Shown here: positions 22,833 through 32,836 of the stretch, in pieces
Layout of the letters: each line of letters begins with the position of its first letter
How positions within the stretch are numbered: the stretch's first letter is position 1
Source of the DNA: Peltaster fructicola
Lineage: Eukaryota > Ascomycota > Dothideomycetes
Direction: 5' to 3'
Length of the DNA: 64,000 nt
NCBI GenBank assembly: GCA_001592805.2
Contig: CP051143.1
Coordinates: 620,001-684,000, forward strand
Translations under genes and position numbers: made by a program
Notes under the pieces: model-generated
Seen by the model: only the letters and a program-made list of their open reading frames with translations
The model's database searches: none
What the model was told of the DNA's origin: nothing

Positions 22833-22928
22833 GATGTCAGGCGATGGGGCCGTGTGCTTGCAAAACATGAGGTCGGTGAGATCTACGCATTCGAACGCAC
22901 GTACAGCGAAGAGGAGGACAAGCAGTGA

Positions 22929-23229
22929 GCATGGTGCCTTAGTGCTAGTGTAGCCCAGACGCAGTAAGTAGAGCAGCAATGCCACTTCGTGAGAAGACGT
23001 GACCGAGCATATTGGACAGCGAAGACTCCCTTAGATACTGACGATGTGTAGCATCATGTTAGACTGTGCCTTGCTCAATTGATGAAGTTGTCGTCAAAAA
23101 TAGATCTCCAACAACAACCACGCGATCCCTGTTCTCATGACTCGCGCAATAGCGAACATGTATACAACGACCACCACTGAGACATCTTTGTCCTCATTAC
23201 AAGCCATGTACACACCTCCCTTTTAGCGT
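22929..23229. other. neo1 upstream region
   Basis: This is a 301-bp spacer before the P4-ATPase gene. No ORF or repeat of note is visible. It presumably contains the neo1 promoter. Confidence 0.4.
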
Positions 23230-26200
23230 ATGGACGATCATCAGGAACCTCGAGGCTCCATCGATTATGATGATGACCTTGACCTGGAAGAATTAGATCC
23301 CACAGACGCATCAGCACAACATCACACGGAGGCCTGGCGCTCACGATCTGGTTATGACTCCACGATACGATTACCACTTCGCAATCTCAGATTCGGTGTG
23401 CGAAGACGGAGACAAGATGACCAGGAAGATGTGCAGCCACTTGTGTCTCCAACAGAACGCAAACGAGCCTCCTTGAATCAACCTCGAGACGATGTGTATA
23501 GCGATCGGTTGCGTAGCATCTCACAACACGCAGCTCAAGGATATCAAGAGTTCACTCGCGGAAGAGGCGGCATCTGGAGATATCTACCTTTTGGGAAACA
23601 ACAGTCCTTGTTAGCGCTTCCGGACAATGTGATCGAGGATACCGAAGCTGAGCACGATGGTACTTCTGCGCGTACGATCGAGGTTGGCCAGAAGCAAGGC
23701 GCAAGGTACCCTGCAAACGCCATATCAAACGCGAAGTACACTCCATGGAGCTTCTTACCGCGGACACTGTTCAACGAGTTCAAGTTCTTCTTCAACTTGT
23801 ACTTCCTACTGGTGGCCCTCTCACAGATCATTCCCGCTTTACGCATAGGTTATCTTACGACATATGTGGCGCCTTTAGCATTCGTTCTTATGATAACTCT
23901 CGGCAAGGAGGCCTACGACGATGTCTACAGACGAAAGAGAGATGCGGAAGCGAACAGTGAAGCCTATAGAGTCCTGTCCTTTCGACCGGCAGACAGCTAC
24001 GAGGATACCCCAGCCAGCAGAAAGAGAAAGATCAAGAGTATCTCGGACCGCAAGAAAGGTAAGAAGCGACGAGTTGACGGAGATGATCGCATAGATGGGC
24101 TGGCGGATGAAGAGGACAGCACAGAAGCAGCAGACAAGCCGTCAGCTTGGGTGGAGGAGATCACAAAGCCTGCACGCGATCTCAGAGTTGGGGATGTCGT
24201 TGTCCTTGGCAAGGATCAGAGGATACCTGCCGATGTCATCGTCCTGAAAAGCTTCTCAAGCGAGAACGCAGCGAGCTCAAGATCACTTGACGCGGCTTCT
24301 CCCACTTTACTACACGAGGCGAGTGAGGGCATCGATCTGGACAATGAAACATCCACGGCAGATCCCTCAGGAGGAGGAGAGGCTTTCATACGAACGGATC
24401 AGTTGGACGGTGAGACCGACTGGAAATTGCGCCTTGCTGCACCTCTCAGCCAAACACTTCCACCTTCGGAATATGGACGGCTTCGGATCTCTGCCGGCCC
24501 TCCTGACAAGAAGGTGAATGACTTTGTCGGGACGATCGAACTCCTGCCGAAGGAAGGCTCATCGGACAACGCCAGCAATAACGAAGACAGTCCCAGATCA
24601 ACTGCTTTAACCATCGACCATGCCGCCTGGGCAAACACAGTACTAGCTTCTGGCACAACAGTCCACGCAGTCGTGATTTATACTGGCACACAAACCCGCG
24701 CCGCTCTATCGACGTCTGCGTCACGATCAAAGAACGGTCTTCTTGAGCTCGAGATCAATTCTCTTACCAAGATCCTGTGTTTCCTCACAGCATTCTTGTC
24801 GCTTCTTCTTGTCGCTCTCGAACGCCTGCATAGTACGCCAACAAAATCATCGAATCCAGAAGGTCCTTGGTATGTGGCTGCAATGAGATTCCTAATACTA
24901 TTCAGTTCTATTGTACCGATCTCCTTGCGTGTCAATCTTGATATGGGCAAGAGTGTATATGCATACTTTATCCATCGAGATAGCGGCATCCCAGAGACAA
25001 TCGTCAGGACCAGCACGATCCCGGAGGATCTTGGCCGCATCGAGTATCTGCTCTCTGATAAGACTGGCACCTTGACACGCAATGAGATGGAGCTGCGCAA
25101 GGTACACGTTGGCACAGTCAGCTACGGTGGCGATGCCATTGAGGAGGTCATCTCCTTCGTCAAGCAAGCATTTGGTGCTTCAGGCAAGCTCTTCAGTCCC
25201 TCCGACGCTTTCACCGCCATGAACACAGCCACCAGATCGAAGCGAGAAATCGGGATGCGAGTGCGTGATCTCGTTCTCGCACTGGGCATCTGCCACAACG
25301 TGACACCCACGACTGAGGAGGACGCTACTGGACAGCCTGTCATCTCATACCAGGCTTCCTCTCCCGATGAGATTGCGATCGTGCAGTGGACGGAGCATGT
25401 AGGCCTGCGTCTGGCACAACGAGATCGTCAGAACATTAGTCTGCAGTTCACAGGCGACGGGCGGACAGTTGTCAGCGTGCAGATCCTCAACATATTCCCA
25501 TTCACGTCTGACAGCAAGCGTATGGGTATTATCGTACGTTTCAAGCGCGACAATGCAAACGAAGATGGCGAGATCGTCTTCTATCAGAAAGGTGCCGATA
25601 CGGTCATGGCATCTATAGTTGCTGCCAACGATTGGCTTGACGAGGAGACCGGGAACATGGCCCGAGAAGGTCTACGAACGCTGGTCGTTGGTCGTCGCTC
25701 TCTCAGCTCGGAGCAATACGCCGCCTTCACTGCCGCGTACTCTCAAGCATCACTGAATCTCTCAAACCGAGACACCGAGATGGCAGGCGTTGTGAAGCAG
25801 CATCTGGAGCATGACCTAGAACTTTTGGGAGTGACAGGTGTAGAAGACAAACTACAGCCAAACGTCAAGCCGTCACTGGAGCTTCTTCGAAATGCAGGTA
25901 TCAAGATCTGGATGCTTACAGGAGACAAAGTGGAGACTGCTCGATGTGTTGCCGTCAGCTCAAAGCTGGTCTCACGAGGTCAACACATACATACCATTGC
26001 TGGCCTTAAGCGCAAGGACATGGCGCTGGAAGCTCTAGCACCACTATCGTCAAGGCCGAACTCAGCATTGCTCATCGACGGTCAAAGTCTGGCTCTATAT
26101 CTTGCACATCATCGCCAAGCTTTCATATCTACAGCAGTGCAGCTGCCAGTAGTGATTGCTTGTCGCTGCTCTCCTACACAAAAAGCCTCCGTTGCACTAC

Positions 26201-27090
26201 TCATCCGCGCGTACACCAAGAAGCGAACAGCCTGCATCGGTGACGGCGGAAACGATGTGAGCATGATTCAAGCTGCGGACGTGGGTATTGGCATTGTCGG
26301 CAAGGAGGGACGACAGGCATCATTGGCAGCCGATTTCAGCATAACACAGTTTGCGCATCTGACCAAGCTTATCGTCTGGCACGGCCGAAACTCATACAAG
26401 CGAAGCGCAAAGCTGGCACAGTTCGTTATGCACCGTGGACTGATCATCAGCGTGGCACAGACAGTCTTCAGTGCTGCGTCACGCTTCGAGCCAGTGGCAT
26501 TATATCGAGATTGGCTTCTGGTTGGCTACGCAACACTGTATACAATGATGCCGGTCTTCTCGCTTGTGCTCGACCGAGATGTCGATGAAGGTCTCGCCAA
26601 CCTGTACCCGGAGCTTTACAAGGACTTGACCAACGGCCGGAGTCTAAGCTACAGAACGTTCTTCGTCTGGGTAGCAATATCGGTCTACCAGGGCATCGTT
26701 ATCCAGCTTGGCTCACAACTCTTGGTGCCGGGGTTCAGCTCGTCCGCACCTACCACAAAGCATCCGACAGATGAGGCCGGAGACACAGGACCGTTTTCGA
26801 GGATGGTGCTTCTGAGCTACTCCACTCTCATCACGAACGAGATCATCATGGTGGCTGCGAGTGTTACCACATGGCATCCTGTCATGTTCATGTCGATCTT
26901 GGCGACTCTGGGCATATATTTTGGCAGTCTGCCATTCTTGGGCAGCTACTTTGATCTGATCTGGCTAGGAACAGTTGGGTTCTGGTGGCGATTCGCACTG
27001 ATATGCGGTGTGAGTTTGGTGCCTGTCTGGGGAGGCCGAGTCATCAAGGCGTGGATCAGGCCTCCCAGCTACCGCAAAATCCAAGGATAA
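23230..27090 (+). CDS. neo1: P4-type ATPase (phospholipid flippase), Neo1 class
   Basis: An intronless frame encodes 1286 residues. It has an acidic and basic N-terminal tail of about 170 residues and an entry motif KYTPWSFLPRTLFNEFKFFF followed by the first membrane pair. The actuator segment includes DQLDGETDWKLR. The phosphorylation site is DKTGTLT, with Asp610, and the hinge motif is GDGGNDVSMIQ (1004-1014). Several C-terminal membrane helices follow. P4-ATPases flip phospholipids to the cytosolic leaflet; the Neo1/ATP9 class works in Golgi and endosomal membranes without a Cdc50 partner in yeast. Similarity of NEMELRKVHVG and the short N-terminal transmembrane layout place it with Neo1 rather than Drs2 or Dnf. 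An insertion rich in Lys/Arg lies at about 250-295. Its stop is only 46 bp from the stop of the convergent RNase H1 gene. Confidence 0.93.
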   Translation: MDDHQEPRGSIDYDDDLDLEELDPTDASAQHHTEAWRSRSGYDSTIRLPLRNLRFGVRRRRQDDQEDVQPLVSPTERKRASLNQPRDDVYSDRLRSISQHAAQGYQEFTRGRGGIWRYLPFGKQQSLLALPDNVIEDTEAEHDGTSARTIEVGQKQGARYPANAISNAKYTPWSFLPRTLFNEFKFFFNLYFLLVALSQIIPALRIGYLTTYVAPLAFVLMITLGKEAYDDVYRRKRDAEANSEAYRVLSFRPADSYEDTPASRKRKIKSISDRKKGKKRRVDGDDRIDGLADEEDSTEAADKPSAWVEEITKPARDLRVGDVVVLGKDQRIPADVIVLKSFSSENAASSRSLDAASPTLLHEASEGIDLDNETSTADPSGGGEAFIRTDQLDGETDWKLRLAAPLSQTLPPSEYGRLRISAGPPDKKVNDFVGTIELLPKEGSSDNASNNEDSPRSTALTIDHAAWANTVLASGTTVHAVVIYTGTQTRAALSTSASRSKNGLLELEINSLTKILCFLTAFLSLLLVALERLHSTPTKSSNPEGPWYVAAMRFLILFSSIVPISLRVNLDMGKSVYAYFIHRDSGIPETIVRTSTIPEDLGRIEYLLSDKTGTLTRNEMELRKVHVGTVSYGGDAIEEVISFVKQAFGASGKLFSPSDAFTAMNTATRSKREIGMRVRDLVLALGICHNVTPTTEEDATGQPVISYQASSPDEIAIVQWTEHVGLRLAQRDRQNISLQFTGDGRTVVSVQILNIFPFTSDSKRMGIIVRFKRDNANEDGEIVFYQKGADTVMASIVAANDWLDEETGNMAREGLRTLVVGRRSLSSEQYAAFTAAYSQASLNLSNRDTEMAGVVKQHLEHDLELLGVTGVEDKLQPNVKPSLELLRNAGIKIWMLTGDKVETARCVAVSSKLVSRGQHIHTIAGLKRKDMALEALAPLSSRPNSALLIDGQSLALYLAHHRQAFISTAVQLPVVIACRCSPTQKASVALLIRAYTKKRTACIGDGGNDVSMIQAADVGIGIVGKEGRQASLAADFSITQFAHLTKLIVWHGRNSYKRSAKLAQFVMHRGLIISVAQTVFSAASRFEPVALYRDWLLVGYATLYTMMPVFSLVLDRDVDEGLANLYPELYKDLTNGRSLSYRTFFVWVAISVYQGIVIQLGSQLLVPGFSSSAPTTKHPTDEAGDTGPFSRMVLLSYSTLITNEIIMVAASVTTWHPVMFMSILATLGIYFGSLPFLGSYFDLIWLGTVGFWWRFALICGVSLVPVWGGRVIKAWIRPPSYRKIQG

Positions 27091-27136
27091 TAGTGTTACA
27101 GCATTGGATGTATTATGAAAGTGTACATGAAGCATG

Positions 27137-28375
27137 TCACCCATCGAAGTCGTCCGTAAGTTGATATAGCTCCCTCGCTTGACGTGCACCGCTCGTGGCG
27201 AGCTCGTCAGCCGCGTTGTTGCCCTGATCAACAGCATGGCCCTTGACCCAGACGAACTTGACAGCTGCTGGACCTCTCTCCCAGTGACCAGCGCCAGACG
27301 GATCACTGCGCCAGTCGTGCTCTCGATGTCTGTTGATCTCGAACCGGTCTTCAAGCAAGTCCACAATCTTGGTGACGAGGTCCTTGTTCTCGACAGGTTT
27401 CTTGGATGCGTTGTGCCAGTTGTTGGTCCGCCATTTCTGGAACCATACCGTGACGCAGTTGATGGCGTAGTTGCTATCGCTGTAGATGATGACTTTCTTG
27501 TCTCGTGGCGCCAGCTCCAAAGCACGCAGTATGGCTGTCAATTCAGCTCTTTGATTTGTCTGTCGGTTGCCTGCAAGGCCTTCACTGACGTTGCGCTTGT
27601 CGTTGGGGCCAAAGTACACCCCAACGCCTGCTATGGCACTGTCGCGGCCATTACCAAGAGAGGATCCGTCGGTATATATGGCTACAGCAGCATTGTCTAC
27701 AGGACGAGCAATCTGTGGCTTCATCTTTGTTCTTTCCTCGTGCGTCCTGTACCGTACTTGTCCGGTGGCGTCATCGAGTATGATAGCTGTATCGAAACCA
27801 TCTTCGGTCTCAGCAGGTAGCGGCGCGGTACCAGGCTCGTAGTTGGACATGTCGATCATATCTCCAGCACTCAGATCATCTTTGCCCTTGGTCTTCGGGA
27901 CCTTGGTTCTCTTCGCCGCGGGTTGTGTTGATGCTGTACCAGCATCTGGAGTTGGCGTAGCATCATGCGGTCGAGGTCCGGCAACAAACGCTTCTGCTTC
28001 TGCTCGTGTCTTGAAGGACTTGTACTTCGCGCCATGATAGCCAGAGATCTGGTCTTGTGTAGCAAGCCACGTCGGATATACTCCTGGATTTCTGCCTACT
28101 TGGACACCGTACCACTTGACGGACTTGCCAACAGCGCCAGCTGTAGCTGAGTCTTTCGCAGCCACGAAAGCCTCAGCTTCACTACGGGTTGTAAAAGACT
28201 TGTACGATGGATTGCTGACACCTGTGACTTGTGCAGCGCATTGCTCCCAGGTCGGGTAGATGCCAGGCCGTCTTCCGACACGAACAGCATAGAACTTCGA
28301 AGTTTCTCGTTTGCGCTTGCTCCCAGCTAGCGATGAAGTGTTGAAGGCATGGTTATGCGCAGGTCGCTCCGCCAT
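27137..28375 (-). CDS. rnh1: Ribonuclease H1 with two N-terminal hybrid-binding domains
   Basis: An intronless frame encodes 412 residues. Two viroplasmin/HBD modules occur in tandem: KFYAVRVGRRPGIYPTW at about 27-72 and KWYGVQVGRNPGVYPTW at about 87-132. A linker with basic patches precedes the RNase H domain from about residue 226. The carboxylate residues are Asp236 (YTDGSS), Glu278 (QRAELTA), Asp300 (YSDSNY) and Asp390 (NNAADELA), with His380 in KGHAV near the active site. The enzyme cuts RNA in RNA-DNA hybrids such as R-loops and primers, and the HBDs increase hybrid binding. Residues about 350-372 (HDWRSDPSGAGHWE) form a short insertion. No mitochondrial targeting sequence is obvious. 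Confidence 0.95.
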   Translation of the reverse strand: MAERPAHNHAFNTSSLAGSKRKRETSKFYAVRVGRRPGIYPTWEQCAAQVTGVSNPSYKSFTTRSEAEAFVAAKDSATAGAVGKSVKWYGVQVGRNPGVYPTWLATQDQISGYHGAKYKSFKTRAEAEAFVAGPRPHDATPTPDAGTASTQPAAKRTKVPKTKGKDDLSAGDMIDMSNYEPGTAPLPAETEDGFDTAIILDDATGQVRYRTHEERTKMKPQIARPVDNAAVAIYTDGSSLGNGRDSAIAGVGVYFGPNDKRNVSEGLAGNRQTNQRAELTAILRALELAPRDKKVIIYSDSNYAINCVTVWFQKWRTNNWHNASKKPVENKDLVTKIVDLLEDRFEINRHREHDWRSDPSGAGHWERGPAAVKFVWVKGHAVDQGNNAADELATSGARQARELYQLTDDFDG

Positions 28376-28852
28376 AGTATGGCGCTGACTGACTCTTGTG
28401 AACTTAATTATGATGGATTTGCTCTGCGAAGTGCTGTCATGTCTCGCACGTTTTGAGATTGCTACACTTTGCCAGAGTGCTTTGGCACACGCTGATCGAA
28501 GGAGAGACAGCTTGGTATTGAGTGTGCTACGCAGATGGGATTCAGAGGCAGTGACCAGGTGGGCGCTTGGTATCGTTTCGTGTGTGTGAGATGCGAAGCT
28601 AGAAGCAGTCGCAATAGTTGGAGATGGCGAGATTTGGCGTCATGGGCTCGTGCACCTCTTATTATCCTGATAGCATTCGTGATGCCTACTCTCTTTCCAC
28701 TCTCACTCGCAAACTGAGTTCTGCACATGTAACTTGGAACACGGTCGCACCAGTGCATGAAGTAGCATTGCATTTCAGATGCAACTGCTTGTCCGATCAC
28801 AAGGGCTATAGCCAAGCTCTACAGAGCGTATGAAGCGAATGCTTGTGAAAGG
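28376..28852. other. Divergent spacer RNase H1 / DUF202 gene
   Basis: This stretch lies between two divergent genes. Part of it may belong to the DUF202 transcript, because the frame just upstream of 28853 (IAKLYRAYEANACER, from about 28808) stays open and looks coding. An additional 5' exon is therefore possible, but its start cannot be fixed. Confidence 0.4.
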
Positions 28853-29424
28853 ATGTTTGAGGTCAGATCGATCTCTTGGAAATCACCGTGCTAGCACTGA
28901 CCATACGTAGACACGTAACGCACAACAGCGCTATCAGCTACGCCTACATCGAGCTCGATCGGTCGTGCTCACATCGCAGGAGCTCGTAGAGATCCGAGCA
29001 GCTCAACGAACATTTGAAGGTGCCTACATCCGCACAAGTCTTGGACAGTTCAGTTTTGCATTGGTCGTCCTGAAGATCTTCACGAGCGAGTTCTACAGCA
29101 TTGGTGAGCCAGCATGTCGTGAAAGCAGGCCAATATCCGTTCTGACAATCGTCTTAGGAGCACTATTCGCCGTATATGGCGCCGGTGTGCTAGGTGTCAG
29201 CTTCTATCGCCGTATGCAAGGTAACAGACAGTTCTTCAGTGAGGTCGGTGATGATGGGCTCAGCCGGAAACGGTATGTGTACGACAGAGTGCTGATCCAC
29301 GGAGCTGACATGGCATTGTAGATTTCGTACTAGTGGTAATGTCGTCGTGGTCCTGACAGCACTGAGCGTCGCTGCATACGTCTCTCTGTTAGTCTTGACT
29401 CTGAGACTAAATGCTAGTTCGTAG
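28853..29424 (+). CDS. DUF202-domain small membrane protein
   Basis: My model uses exons 28853-28861, 28911-29103, 29158-29272 and 29322-29424 and gives about 139 residues. The core reads ELVEIRAAQRTFEGAYIRT followed by LGQFSFALVVLKIF, a second hydrophobic helix (GALFAVYGAGVLGVSFYRR) and a third (VVVVLTALSVAAYVSLLVL). This is the fungal DUF202 pattern of three membrane helices behind a cytosolic helix with the conserved RAAQRTFEGAYIRT box. The intron 29104-29157 is 54 nt and in frame, so it can be mistaken for coding sequence, but removing it restores SIGALFAVYG. The 5' end is uncertain: the 9-nt first exon is the shortest model, and further upstream exons may exist. Function is not established; DUF202 domains also occur in VTC-related proteins. 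Confidence 0.75.
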
Positions 29425-30195
29425 CATTGCCAGGGGTAAAAGGCAGCAAGCGAAGGTTGAGATACAGCGTGCAGGCGTCTTGCTTGAGATCATCTGCTGA
29501 CGGTCGCACACGTGCAGCTGACGCGAGGCTGTAGTAGCAGGGCCATTTCCATTCATGCTCGCACAACCAGCAACGGGTGGTCTCAGCCGCTTATCGCAAC
29601 GAGCATCTGCGTGGCGATATGATTGGCACTGCTTATCGCACTTCGAGGTTGTGGTACAAGCCAAGCAGGCAAGGCAATTACAATCATCAGATGCTGCGAC
29701 TGTGCCAAATGACAGTCAACAGACGATGGCTTTATCGAGCGGGAGAAAGACTCGACACAAGAGAGGCATGAATGGACGTAAATGAGCTCCAGGCTTGTCG
29801 ATGAGCAGCAAGTTTACCGGCATGTCGGTTTTACAGAAGTGCTTGGATGCGTTTGCGTAAGCAGAAAAAGATGGAGTAGCAGTCAAGGCACGCGAGGCGA
29901 GGAGTCACCATGTCCGGCGTTGTTGTACCTATAGTTTTTAGCGTCATACCTCAAGCATTCTTCATTGCAAACCTCATCCTTCGTCCTCGTCCAACTTGCC
30001 CATCCTTTTCGCTCCCACAGCGATCGCAGCGAAGGACATTCTCGAAGGCTCAGAGCAGTGCTTATATCGCTGCTGCTCGCGATACTTTGAGCCTGCCTTT
30101 GTCGCTCTGCTGATCCTCCAAAGTGCTTGCAGCCCTTTGCCGTTTTTGGTAACCCGGACGACCTCAACCCAGCTAATCTCAACACCTCGCCGCTC
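29425..30195. other. Spacer, no supported gene
   Basis: Several short ORFs overlap on both strands without family features. The right part should contain the promoter and leader of the phosphofructokinase-2 gene. Confidence 0.45.
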
Positions 30196-32551
30196 ATGCC
30201 TCACTCGACTGAGTGGCATCATACATCAGGACACGATGACACGCTAGCACAGTCGACCGGCGAGTCGACGTCTACATCGCTGGAGGACGAAGCGCATCAT
30301 CAGTCCCAGCTTGACACGAGCTCAACAGCAACAGAACGCCCGGCGCATGAGAAGCTTCACAAAGGCCAAAGCCAACAGTCAGCTCTGGCGAGATTTGCCA
30401 TGGCAACAGCGAATGGGAGGATCATGGGCGAGGTGAAGAAAATGGAAGAACAGCCAGGCACAAGCAAGGACGACGTCGATCGCCTGCGCAGTCAGCTCGA
30501 CAAGACCTTGTCGCCTACGTCAACCGCTGTCAGGTTCGACGAATCTGCTGGCAAACTCCAGCCGAACGTTCCACGAGGTACATCTCGCCGCCGCTCTGTA
30601 TGGGAAACTTCCAGAGGCAACGGGTGCAAGCATGGCGCTCAACGATACTCCCGCAGGAACAGCCCCTAGCAGTCCTAGGATACCTCCGATCCGCCAGAGC
30701 TCTGGCTCTTCCACGCCGCGCATAAGACCCACCACACTTGACATACCGGGTCTGACCAAGAGCAAGGTATCGCCCGATGGCAGGATTGCGCAAAGAGACG
30801 TCGGTGCGAAACTCGTCATTGTCATGGTTGGTCTGCCAGCACGAGGAAAGAGCTATATCACGAAGAAGTTGGCACGATACCTGAATTGGCTGCAGCATGA
30901 CACGAAGATATTCAACGTTGGAGAGCGGCGAAGACAAGCTGCTGGTGGACATCCTGCACAGGAAAAACCACGTCAGGCTGATTCGCAAATACCGAGTCTC
31001 TCACAGCTGCCTAATGGCCTCATCGATTTCAACACACAACACACTACGAAATCCAGCCAACCTCTCGCCGAGATTGTGCTTAATGGACACACGAAGCTTG
31101 AGCCGCCTGCTACACCTCCGCCACAACGTGCTACCATGGCACCTGCGGCGCTACATGACACCAGCGACACTGCACCCACCCTTCCACGTTCCGACTCACA
31201 GCAAGGCATGGACCAGAGTGCTGCTTTCTTCGACCCTGCCAATAAGGAGGCATCTCTCTTGCGAGAGCAGGTAGCAATGGAAACTCTGGACGAACTACTC
31301 GACTTCATACTTCTTGGAAGTGGCAGCGTTGGCATTCTAGATGCAACTAACAGCACACTGAAACGACGAGAAGTTATCGTCAGACACATTCGTGAACGCG
31401 CTGGACCAGAGCTGAATGTATTGTTTCTCGAGTCGCAGTGCTTGAACCAAGACTTGCTCGAGGCAAATATGCGTCTGAAGCTCAATGGTCCAGACTATAA
31501 AGAGATGGACCCCGTCGTCGCTCTCGAGGACTTCAGGAAGCGTGTCAAGGTGTACGAGAAGGCATACGTGCCATTGGGAGAGTACGAGGAGGCCAACAAC
31601 ATTCCTTTCATACAGATGATTGACGTTGGCCGTAAGATCATCAGTCATCAAATTCGTGGCTTCCTGTCTGCACAAGCAAACTACTACTTGCTCAACTTCA
31701 ATCTTGCACCCCGACAGATCTGGATCTGTCGTCATGGTCTGAGCGAGGACAACGTCGCTGGCAAGCTCGGCGGTGATAGTGATCTTGCGCCAGAAGGCGT
31801 CGAGTTCGCCAAGGCTTTGACTCGCTTCATGGATGAGAAGCGTAGTGAATGGGAGTCGAAGCAGATCGAGACAATGCGAAACACCCACTTTCCTCCACGC
31901 CCTGGAGATGCAACGCCGCCGAATCCTCACTACACTCCACAGTCACCATTGCTTACAACGAGCGACAGCGGTCCGCAAGCTGAGAAGGAGGAGCAGGAGG
32001 AGGAGGAAGAGCTGCCGGCGGGATACTCGCCGAAGGCCTTCTGTGTCTGGACGTCGATGTTGAAACGATCAATTCAGACTGCTCAATTCTTCAATGATGA
32101 GGAGTACGACACCAAGCAGATGCGTATGCTCGATGAGCTCAACGCTGGTGTTATGGAGGGCTTGACATACAATTGTGTGTCAACAAAGTACCCAGAAGAG
32201 TACAAAGCCCGAAAGGCTGATAAGCTGCACTATCGCTACCCAGGCCCTGGTGGCGAGGGCTACCTGGACATCATCAATCGAGTACGACCTGTCATCGTCG
32301 AGCTCGAACGCATGACTGATCATGTGCTTCTCGTCGGACACCGTAGTGTGGCAAGAGTCCTGTTGGCATACTTCCGTGGCCTGAAGAGAGAGGACGTGGC
32401 CAATCTCGATGTGCCTATTGGCATGCTATACTGTCTTGAGCCGAAGCCGTATGGCGTTGACTTCAAGGTTTACAAATGGGATAAAAGCAAGGCCTGGTTC
32501 TTCGAAGTGCCTGACTTCAAGCTGAAGAGAGCTGAGGACGACATGATTTGA
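30196..32551 (+). CDS. 6-phosphofructo-2-kinase / fructose-2,6-bisphosphatase
   Basis: The safe part is the frame 30632-32551. It carries the kinase P-loop GLPARGKS, then FFDPANKEA, LDATNST and FLESQC of the 6PF2K domain, followed by a phosphoglycerate-mutase-like phosphatase domain with RHGLSEDN, DELNAGVMEGLTY and VGHRSVARVLLAYF. Both catalytic histidines are present, unlike kinase-only yeast Pfk26, which lacks the first. The fourth residue of the RHG motif is Leu instead of the usual Glu. A Ser/Pro-rich insertion of about 100 residues follows GERRRQ. An upstream frame, 30196-30577, reads as coding and can be joined by a short 37-nt intron (30578-30614), giving about 772 residues. If that exon is wrong, the start is 30632. 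The product controls fructose-2,6-bisphosphate and hence glycolysis versus gluconeogenesis. Confidence 0.88.
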
Positions 32552-32836
32552 GTATGTCCCTCATCAAACCTCTTCATCTTGACTTTTTGGATGTTATTCG
32601 AGCGTAACACAAGCGAGCAAGGAGTATGGTAATGCCTAGAAGGCTATGATTGGGATACTGTCAGCATTTTCACATAATATTCATCGGTGTCTTTACACAT
32701 AGACGGGCTACAATCCTACAATGCAGCCAAGATTCAGCTGGTCTCCGTACGCATCAGACGCCGAGACAACCTGAAATATCATTCTTGCGCAGGGCCACGT
32801 GAAAGCGTCGCCAATTAAGTATTATATCTTCTATAT

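Noticed and set aside
27179-27820. 213-codon plus-strand ORF opposite RNase H1
   Set aside because: Shadow frame antisense to the RNase H catalytic domain; no independent signature.
31337-31930. 197-codon minus-strand ORF inside the phosphofructokinase-2 gene
   Set aside because: Antisense shadow of a conserved catalytic domain.
31985-32015. GAG-rich purine run as a microsatellite
   Set aside because: It encodes a short Glu tract inside an insertion of the phosphatase domain and is too short to call a repeat.
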